Below, piece after piece: positions 58,119-64,000 of a DNA stretch of 64,000 bases. Both the position numbers and the translations under genes were made by a program. This DNA is from Pseudomonas fluorescens. GTDB lineage: Bacteria > Pseudomonadota > Gammaproteobacteria > Pseudomonadales > Pseudomonadaceae. Position 1 is the stretch's first letter; each line of letters begins with the position of its first letter. The notes under the pieces are model-generated. The model was not told the DNA's origin. It saw only the letters and a program-made list of their open reading frames with translations, and did no database searches. Where the stretch lies: NCBI RefSeq assembly GCF_000730425.1, contig NZ_CP008896.1, positions 3,658,001 through 3,722,000 on the forward strand, given 5' to 3'.

Positions 58119-59441
58119 GTGAATCAAAACTGGCATGGCACCCTGATCCGCCACATGCTCTTGCTGGTCACCGGCTGCCTGTTGGTCGGCCTGATCAGCG
58201 GCTACTACGGCTGGAGCCTGGCCATTGGCCTGGGCCTCTACCTGGGCTGGACCCTCAAGCAATTGCTGCGCCTGCACGAGTGGCTGCGCCAGCACAAACC
58301 CGATGAAGCGCCACCCGACGGCTACGGCCTGTGGGGCGAGGTGTTCGACAGCATCTACCACCTGCAACGCCGCGACCAGCGGGTGCGTGGCCGCCTGCAA
58401 GCGGTGATCGACCGGGTCCAGGAGTCGACCGCCGCGCTCAAGGACGCGGTGATCATGCTCGACAGCGACGGCAACCTGGAATGGTGGAACCGCGCCGCCG
58501 AGACCCTGCTGGGCCTCAAGACGCCCCAGGACAGCGGCCAGCCGGTGACCAACCTGGTACGCCATCCGCGCTTCAAGGAGTACTTCGAGCAGGACAACTA
58601 CGAAGAAGCCCTGGAAATCCCGTCGCCCACCAATGACCGGGTGCGCATCCAGTTGTACCTCACGCGCTACGGCAACAACGAACACTTGATGCTGGTGCGC
58701 GACGTGACTCGCATCCATCAACTGGAACAGATGCGCAAGGACTTCGTCGCCAACGTCTCCCACGAGTTGCGCACGCCGCTGACGGTGATCTGTGGCTATC
58801 TGGAGACGCTGCTGGACAACGTCGAAGAGATCAACCCGCGCTGGAACCGAGCCTTGCAGCAAATGCAGCAACAGGGCTCGCGCATGCAGACCCTGCTCAA
58901 CGACCTGTTGCTGCTGGCCAAGCTGGAAGCCACCGACTACCCCTCGGACAACCATCCCGTGGCCGTACAGAGCCTGCTGCAGAGCATCAAGAATGATGCC
59001 CAGGCGCTGTCCGGCGAACGCGGCCAGCAGATCACCCTGGAAGCCGACCCGTCGGTGCTGCTCAAGGGCAGCGAAGGCGAATTGCGCAGCGCCTTTTCCA
59101 ACCTGGTGTTCAACGCCGTGAAGTACACCCAGGACCAAGGCACGATCCGCATCCGCTGGTGGGCCGATCCGCAGGGGGCGCACCTGAGCGTGCAGGATTC
59201 GGGGATCGGGATCGACAGCAAGCACTTGCCACGCCTGACCGAGCGCTTCTACCGCGTCGACTCCAGCCGCAACTCCAACACCGGCGGCACCGGGCTGGGC
59301 CTGGCGATCGTCAAGCATGTGTTGCTGCGCCATCGGGCCCGCCTGGAAATCAGCAGTGTGCTGGGCCACGGCAGCACCTTTACCTGCCACTTTGCGCCGA
59401 CCCAGGTCACTCATTCGCAGGCCGTGGCGACAAAGGAATAA
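58119..59441 (+). CDS. phoR: Phosphate sensor kinase PhoR
   Basis: A 440-residue histidine kinase. It has two closely spaced N-terminal membrane segments (about 10-48), a PAS-like domain (about 95-195), the phospho-acceptor histidine in VANVSHELRTPLTV (near 214) and ATP-binding boxes with DSGIGID and GGTGLGLAIVKH. The start is GTG 58119. It senses phosphate status through the Pst/PhoU complex, whose genes phoU and pstB are at the end of the window. Confidence 0.96.
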   Translation: MNQNWHGTLIRHMLLLVTGCLLVGLISGYYGWSLAIGLGLYLGWTLKQLLRLHEWLRQHKPDEAPPDGYGLWGEVFDSIYHLQRRDQRVRGRLQAVIDRVQESTAALKDAVIMLDSDGNLEWWNRAAETLLGLKTPQDSGQPVTNLVRHPRFKEYFEQDNYEEALEIPSPTNDRVRIQLYLTRYGNNEHLMLVRDVTRIHQLEQMRKDFVANVSHELRTPLTVICGYLETLLDNVEEINPRWNRALQQMQQQGSRMQTLLNDLLLLAKLEATDYPSDNHPVAVQSLLQSIKNDAQALSGERGQQITLEADPSVLLKGSEGELRSAFSNLVFNAVKYTQDQGTIRIRWWADPQGAHLSVQDSGIGIDSKHLPRLTERFYRVDSSRNSNTGGTGLGLAIVKHVLLRHRARLEISSVLGHGSTFTCHFAPTQVTHSQAVATKE

Positions 59442-59586
59442 TCTGAAGCCATCCCCATTCCCCTGTGAGAGCTGGCAGCCGCCACTAGGCAAGCGCCCCA
59501 TCAGCCGCTACATTGCCTGACTTGTGCCCGCCCTTGAGGCACAGCCATCACCCTCTTTGAACACACGGAACCCGCAAAACCCCATC

Positions 59587-60927
59587 ATGGACCCTTCCCC
59601 TGGTATCACCCTCGCGACACTCTTCGCCGACTTCGGCATGATTCTTTTTGCACTGATCCTGGTACTGCTCAACGGTTTCTTCGTTGCGGCGGAATTTGCC
59701 ATGGTCAAACTGCGCGCTACCCGGGTCGAGGCGATCGCCCACACCAATGGCTGGCGCGGGCAGATCCTGCGCACCGTACACAACCAGCTCGACGCCTACC
59801 TGTCGGCCTGCCAGCTGGGTATCACCCTCGCCTCCCTGGGCCTGGGCTGGGTCGGTGAACCGGCCTTCGCGCATATCCTGGAGCCGCTGCTGAGCGCCAT
59901 GGGCGTCGAATCGGCCGAAGTGATCAAGGGCGTGTCGTTCTTCGCCGCTTTCTTCGTGATTTCCTACCTGCACATCGTGATCGGTGAGCTGGCGCCCAAG
60001 TCCTGGGCCATTCGCAAGCCCGAGTTGCTGTCGCTGTGGACTGCGGTGCCGCTGTACCTGTTCTACTGGGCGATGTACCCGGCAATCTACCTGCTCAATG
60101 CCAGTGCCAACGCGATTCTGCGCATCGCCGGCCAGGGCGAGCCCGGTCCACACCATGAGCACCATTACAGCCGCGAAGAGCTCAAGCTGATCCTGCACTC
60201 CAGCCGTGGTCAGGACCCAAGCGACCAAGGCATGCGCGTGCTGGCCTCAGCCGTGGAAATGGGCGAACTGGAAGTCGTGGACTGGGCCAACTCCCGAGAA
60301 GACCTGGTGACCCTGGATTTCAATGCCCCGCTCAAGGAAATCCTCGCGTTGTTCCGTCGCCACAAATTCAGCCGCTACCCGGTGTACGACGCCGTGCGCG
60401 GTGAGTTTGTCGGCCTGCTGCACATCAAGGATCTGCTGCTGGAACTCGCGGCCCTGGACCATATCCCCGAGTCGTTCAACCTGGCCGAGCTGACCCGCCC
60501 GCTGGAGCGCGTCTCGCGGCACATGCCGCTGTCGCAGTTGCTGGAGCAGTTCCGCAAGGGCGGCGCGCACTTTGCCCTGGTTGAGGAGGCCGACGGCAAC
60601 ATCATCGGCTACCTGACCATGGAAGACGTGCTGGAAGTGCTGGTGGGCGATATCCAGGACGAACACCGCAAGGCCGAGCGCGGCATCCTCGCCTACCAGC
60701 CAGGCAAGCTGCTGGTGCGCGGAGATACGCCACTGTTCAAGATCGAGCGCCTGCTGGGCCTCGACCTGGACCACATCGAGGCCGAAACCCTCGCCGGCTT
60801 GATCTACGACACCCTGAACCGGGTGCCGGAAGAGGAAGAAGTGCTGGAAGTGGAAGGCCTGCGGATCATCATCAAGAAGATGAAAGGCCCGAAAATCGTA
60901 CTGGCCAAAGTACTGATGCTCGACTGA
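59587..60927 (+). CDS. CNNM/CorC-type membrane protein with CBS domains
   Basis: A 446-residue protein of the hemolysin/UPF0053 family. A CNNM/DUF21 membrane domain (about 15-200) begins MILFALILVLLNGFFVAAEF and includes AYLSACQLGITLASLGLGWV. Two CBS domains (about 220-345) and a C-terminal transporter-associated domain (about 365-446, DTLNRVPEEEEVLEVEGLRI) follow. Relatives take part in Mg2+/Co2+ efflux or homeostasis. ATG 59587 is chosen over upstream in-frame GTG codons. Confidence 0.9.
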   Translation: MDPSPGITLATLFADFGMILFALILVLLNGFFVAAEFAMVKLRATRVEAIAHTNGWRGQILRTVHNQLDAYLSACQLGITLASLGLGWVGEPAFAHILEPLLSAMGVESAEVIKGVSFFAAFFVISYLHIVIGELAPKSWAIRKPELLSLWTAVPLYLFYWAMYPAIYLLNASANAILRIAGQGEPGPHHEHHYSREELKLILHSSRGQDPSDQGMRVLASAVEMGELEVVDWANSREDLVTLDFNAPLKEILALFRRHKFSRYPVYDAVRGEFVGLLHIKDLLLELAALDHIPESFNLAELTRPLERVSRHMPLSQLLEQFRKGGAHFALVEEADGNIIGYLTMEDVLEVLVGDIQDEHRKAERGILAYQPGKLLVRGDTPLFKIERLLGLDLDHIEAETLAGLIYDTLNRVPEEEEVLEVEGLRIIIKKMKGPKIVLAKVLMLD

Positions 60928-60931
60928 CCCC

Positions 60932-61019
60932 TGTAGGAGCCGGCTTGCCGGCGATAGCCTCCCCTCGGTAAAACTTGATGTACCGAGGCGCCTGGATCGC
61001 CAGCAAGCCGGCGCCTACA
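60932..61019. repeat. Inverted REP pair overlapping a stop codon
   Basis: The left arm is TGTAGGAGCCGGCTTGCCGG. The right arm is imperfect (AGCAAGCCGGCGCCTACAGG) and supplies the TAG stop codon of the M23 peptidase gene. Confidence 0.8.
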
Positions 61020-61692
61020 GGCCCGACGCAAAGTTGGGCAAGGCCTGTACCGGCTGCGTGAACTCATACGGAATCGATACCCACCCTGCGCCCGTATCGC
61101 GCTGCACCACAAAATGCAGGTGCGGCCCGCTGCTGTTGCCGGTATTACCCGACAACCCCAGAGGACTGCCCACCCCCACCCGTTGCCCGTCCCTGACGCT
61201 GACCGAACCCTGCTTGAGGTGCAGATACACACCGTGGGTGCCGTCATCGTGCAACACCCGCACGAAGTTGCCCGACGGGTCACTGCCCCGCCCCGATTGG
61301 CTGTTCTCGGTCCTCACCACCACCCCGCCCCGCGCAGCGATGATCGGCGTGCCCTCGGGCATGGCGATGTCCATGGCGTAGCGGCTCTTGACGTCGGCGT
61401 GACTGAACGTACCGCCTGGGCCCTGGGTCAGGCGGAAGGGACCGCCGCGCCAGGGCAACGGGTAGCGCTGGAACTGCGCTGGCCGCAGGTTGTGCGGCGG
61501 CTGGGGCTCAAGCACCTGGCGCTTCACCGGCACCACCCGACGCTCCTGGAACACAAACGCCTGGGCGCCGGGAGTTTTCTGGTCGCTGAAAAACACCACG
61601 CCTCGGGCATCGGTCGAACGATAGAGGGTCATGGCCAGGGTCGATGAAGCGACCGCGCACAGGCCACAAAACAACATAAAACGCACAAGCAT
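61015..61692 (-). CDS. M23-family peptidoglycan metallopeptidase
   Basis: A 225-residue exported protein. The signal peptide MLFCGLCAVASSTLA precedes MTLYR; a short DUF4124-like segment follows (RSTDARGVVFFSDQKTPGAQ). The LytM/M23 domain is at about 85-205, with zinc-site motifs SHADVKSRYAMD and HLHF. It would cut peptide bridges in peptidoglycan or act as a LytM regulator. Its TAG stop lies in the REP arm at 61015-61019. Confidence 0.88.
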   Translation of the reverse strand: MLVRFMLFCGLCAVASSTLAMTLYRSTDARGVVFFSDQKTPGAQAFVFQERRVVPVKRQVLEPQPPHNLRPAQFQRYPLPWRGGPFRLTQGPGGTFSHADVKSRYAMDIAMPEGTPIIAARGGVVVRTENSQSGRGSDPSGNFVRVLHDDGTHGVYLHLKQGSVSVRDGQRVGVGSPLGLSGNTGNSSGPHLHFVVQRDTGAGWVSIPYEFTQPVQALPNFASGL

Positions 61693-61766
61693 GGGATGAA
61701 CCTGCCGGGTATGACTGAACGGCAGGCTAGCAAGGGTTCATGACACTGTTGTGTGAGCCTGCGCCT

Positions 61767-61798
61767 CCTGTAGGAGCCGGCTTGCCAGCTCCTACAGG
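61767..61798. repeat. Collapsed REP hairpin
   Basis: CCTGTAGGAGCCGGC-TT-GCCAGCTCCTACAGG forms a 15-bp stem with one mismatch and a two-base loop. It follows the minus-strand response-regulator gene and may end its transcript. Confidence 0.7.
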
Positions 61799-61813
61799 GA
61801 TCGGGGGGTTGGT

Positions 61814-62713
61814 TCAGGCACCCGGCACAAAATGCTTCTGCGCCGTACCCCGGGCGATCAGCCGCGAGATGTAGTCGAGCTTCTGCGCGTCCTGGTCGAT
61901 AAAGCGGAAGGTCAGTTGCAGCCAGTCGCTGTCGGGGCGTGGCTCGTAGGCGACGATGGCGTGCAGGTAGCCGTTGAGGCGGGCGGTTTCGGCGTTCTCG
62001 CCTTGCTCCAGGTCGAGCACCGCGCTTTCCAGCACTTGGGGCAGGACGTCGCCACGGCGCACCACCAGCAACGCCTCCTTGATGCTCAGCGCCTTGATCA
62101 CGCATTGCTGGGTGCCGCTGGACAGGCGCAACTGGCCCTGACCACGACCGCTGGCGGCCGAAGGGGCGGCGACAGGCTGCGCGGGCGAGCTGTTGAGCAA
62201 GCCTTTGCTCGGCGCAGCCACCGGCGCCGGCTTGACCGCTTCGGGCTTGCCGCCGGTCAAGGCGCTGAGGGAATCGTTGCCAAAGGCCGAGTTCATCTTG
62301 GTCGGTGCGCTGGCCAGCAGGGCATCAAGGCGACCGATCTTGTTCAATGCCTGCTTGACCTTGTTCAGCAACTGCTCGTTGGTGAACGGCTTGCTGACGT
62401 AGCCGGAGACTCCGGCCTGAATGGCCTGGACCACGTTTTCCTTGTCGCCGCGGCTGGTGACCATGACAAACGGCATGGCCCTGAGTTGCGGCTGCTCACG
62501 GCACCAGGTCAGCAGTTCCAGGCCGGACATTTCCGGCATTTCCCAGTCGCACAACACCATGTCGAAGGTTTCGCGCATCAGGATGGCCTGGGCCTTTTTG
62601 CCGTTTACCGCATCTTCAATCTTGATGCCGGGAAAGTAGTTGCGCAGGCACTTCTTCACCAGGTCGCGAATAAACGAGGCGTCATCCACCACCAACACAC
62701 TGACTTTACTCAT
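61814..62713 (-). CDS. Response regulator with C-terminal PilZ-like domain
   Basis: A 299-residue protein. The CheY-like receiver (residues 5-125) has VVDDASF, the acceptor aspartate in MVLCDWEMPEMSG and the conserved lysine in SKPFT. A Pro/Ala linker follows (about 150-195). The C-terminal domain (about 195-295) is PilZ-like, but the RxxxR c-di-GMP motif is not clear. There is no cognate kinase gene nearby. The position matches PA5364. It may target motility or surface functions (inference). Confidence 0.85.
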   Translation of the reverse strand: MSKVSVLVVDDASFIRDLVKKCLRNYFPGIKIEDAVNGKKAQAILMRETFDMVLCDWEMPEMSGLELLTWCREQPQLRAMPFVMVTSRGDKENVVQAIQAGVSGYVSKPFTNEQLLNKVKQALNKIGRLDALLASAPTKMNSAFGNDSLSALTGGKPEAVKPAPVAAPSKGLLNSSPAQPVAAPSAASGRGQGQLRLSSGTQQCVIKALSIKEALLVVRRGDVLPQVLESAVLDLEQGENAETARLNGYLHAIVAYEPRPDSDWLQLTFRFIDQDAQKLDYISRLIARGTAQKHFVPGA

Positions 62714-62839
62714 CGACCCTTCATCCTCTCAAAACCTCGGCAAGCAAAACGCTTAACTGATGGCATCTTGCCAAAAACTCGTCAGTCACGCCGGGACTTT
62801 ATGCCTGCCCGCAGCGCAAAACTCATACGCCACAAACAA

Positions 62840-62866
62840 AAACGCCCGACCAGAGGCCGGGCGTTT
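62840..62866 (-). terminator. Terminator after phoU
   Basis: AAACGCCCG and CGGGCGTTT enclose a short loop. On the minus strand the T-run after the stem serves the phoU transcript ending at 62882. Confidence 0.85.
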
Positions 62867-62881
62867 ATTTCTCGGGCAATC

Positions 62882-63643
62882 TTACTTATCGTCAGATTCG
62901 TCCGGAACATTAGGGATTTGATCGGCCGTGCCTTCAACTTCGGCTTTCATGCGCTTGAGGCCCATGTGCCGCACGTCGGTGCCGCGCACCAGGTAAATGA
63001 CCAGTTCCGAGATGTTGCGTGCGTGATCGCCGATCCGCTCCAGGGAGCGCAACACCCAGATGATGCTCAACACCCGCGAGATGGAGCGCGGGTCTTCCAT
63101 CATGTAGGTCGCCAGCTCGCGCAGGGCGGTCTTGTACTCGCGGTCGATGATCTTGTCGTACTGGGCCACCGACAACGCCAGGTCGGCGTCGAAACGGGCA
63201 AAAGCATCCAGTGCGTCGCGGACCATGTTGCGCACCTGGTCGCCGATGTGGCGCACTTCCACGTAGCCACGCGGCGCTTCGCCCTCTTCGCACAACTGGA
63301 TGGCGCGACGGGCGATCTTGGTGGCTTCGTCGCCGATACGCTCAAGATCGATCACCGACTTGGAAATGCTGATGATCAACCGCAGGTCGGACGCCGCCGG
63401 CTGGCGGCGGGCGAGGATGCGCAGGCATTCTTCGTCGATATTGCGTTCCATCTGGTTGATCTGGTCGTCGATCTCACGCACTTGCTGGGCAAGGCCCGAG
63501 TCAGCCTCGATCAGTGCGGTCACCGCGTCGTTGACTTGCTTCTCCACCAGACCGCCCATGGCCAGGAGGTGGCTGCGCACTTCCTCAAGCTCGGCGTTGA
63601 ACTGCGCGGAGATGTGGTGGGTAAGGCCTTCTTTGCTAATCAT
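62882..63643 (-). CDS. phoU: Phosphate signalling protein PhoU
   Basis: A 253-residue all-helical protein made of two PhoU repeats, each with a metal-binding E/DxxxD pattern (for example RIGDEATKIARRA and RIGDHARNISE). It links the Pst transporter to PhoR and represses signalling when phosphate is sufficient. The start at 63643 has AAGGA upstream. It lies 71 bp after pstB, as in pstSCAB-phoU. Confidence 0.96.
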   Translation of the reverse strand: MISKEGLTHHISAQFNAELEEVRSHLLAMGGLVEKQVNDAVTALIEADSGLAQQVREIDDQINQMERNIDEECLRILARRQPAASDLRLIISISKSVIDLERIGDEATKIARRAIQLCEEGEAPRGYVEVRHIGDQVRNMVRDALDAFARFDADLALSVAQYDKIIDREYKTALRELATYMMEDPRSISRVLSIIWVLRSLERIGDHARNISELVIYLVRGTDVRHMGLKRMKAEVEGTADQIPNVPDESDDK

Positions 63644-63714
63644 GTTGGCGTCCTTGGAGCGTCCGGTAAGGTGCGGAGAACCGCAGCGTTCAGTGCAATC
63701 AGAACCACGGCGTC

Positions 63715-64000
63715 CTAGCCGTAGCGACCGGTGATGTAGTCTTCGGTCTGTTTCTTCGCCGGATTGGTGAACAGGGTATCGGTATCACCAAACTCCACCA
63801 GTTTGCCCATGTACATGAACGCGGTGTAGTCGGAAACCCGTGCCGCCTGTTGCATGTTGTGGGTCACGATGACGATGGTGAACTTGGACTTGAGCTCGTA
63901 GATCAGCTCTTCGACTTTCAGCGTCGAGATCGGATCGAGTGCCGAGCAGGGTTCGTCGAGCAGCAGCACTTCCGGCTCCACGGCGATGGTACGGGCAATC
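63715..64000 (-). CDS. pstB: Phosphate ABC transporter ATPase PstB, 3' part
   Basis: The frame is open to the edge of the window, so only the C-terminal 94 codons are present. The Walker B motif [13 protein letters not shown] and the H-loop [20 protein letters not shown] identify PstB. It energises phosphate uptake. The P-loop and signature motif lie outside the window. Confidence 0.96.
   Translation of the reverse strand, partial: IARTIAVEPEVLLLDEPCSALDPISTLKVEELIYELKSKFTIVIVTHNMQQAARVSDYTAFMYMGKLVEFGDTDTLFTNPAKKQTEDYITGRYG

Noticed and set aside
57339..59501. 720-codon minus-strand frame opposite phoB-phoR
   Set aside because: It is antisense to two unmistakable genes and has no recognisable domains.

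Overview
The window is chromosomal DNA from a Pseudomonas of the fluorescens group. This is inferred from the high GC content, Pseudomonas-type REP repeats of the form GGAGC(G/C)GGCTTGC in many intergenic gaps, and near-identity of several proteins (Crc, PhoB, AlgC, SpoT) to Pseudomonas relatives as I remember them. Gene order follows the P. aeruginosa PAO1 stretch from about PA5290 to PA5366 (from memory, not searched).

Layout. 1-9.5 kb: 3' end of comM, a chemoreceptor, a LysR regulator divergent from a MATE exporter, a GGDEF/EAL protein and rep helicase. 9.5-13.5 kb: xpt, an acetyl-CoA hydrolase/transferase, cytochrome c5 and a PauR-like XRE/cupin regulator. 13.6-25.8 kb: amino-acid and polyamine block with dadA-ridA-dadX divergent from its Lrp-type regulator, a PauB/PuuB-like oxidase, a MocR-type regulator, a ClsC-like phospholipase D lipoprotein, an MFS transporter, a KauB/PauC-like aldehyde dehydrogenase and a cupin. 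25.8-41.7 kb: core housekeeping genes rpmG-rpmB, a peptide-binding protein, radC, coaBC-dut-algC-argB, pyrE divergent from crc, rph, yicC-gmk, rpoZ-spoT-ridA and a lipoprotein. 41.8-49.8 kb: an SDR protein, exbB-exbD-tonB, oxyR-recG and a YbaK-HDOD fusion. 53.7-64 kb: rubredoxin reductase and rubredoxin, ubiC-ubiA, a small periplasmic protein, phoB-phoR behind a PHO box, a CBS/CNNM membrane protein, an M23 peptidase, a response regulator, phoU and the 3' part of pstB.

The unusual part is 50.3-53.6 kb, an accessory patch in otherwise conserved synteny. A low-GC gene for an unrecognised 329-residue, repeat-containing, coiled-coil protein without a signal peptide has a close match to a HrpL box (GGAACT-N15-CCACTTA) in front of it. 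This makes it a candidate type III secretion effector or accessory protein. It lies between two direct copies of a terminator, one of which appears to be the native terminator of the neighbouring HU gene. A 1192-bp IS5-family element with a TTAA target duplication has inserted into that HU gene six codons before its stop. The HU protein now ends in an IS-encoded tail of 20 residues, and the displaced original 3' end (KDSVNP-stop) survives on the far side of the IS.

Other regulatory signals read from the sequence are a PHO box with ideal promoter geometry before phoB, a duplicated operator-like element between the LysR and MATE genes, a 17-bp palindrome between pyrE and crc, inverted repeats before the MocR and pauR-like genes, a possible Fur site before exbB, and several strong intrinsic terminators. 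No tRNA, rRNA or CRISPR array was seen.
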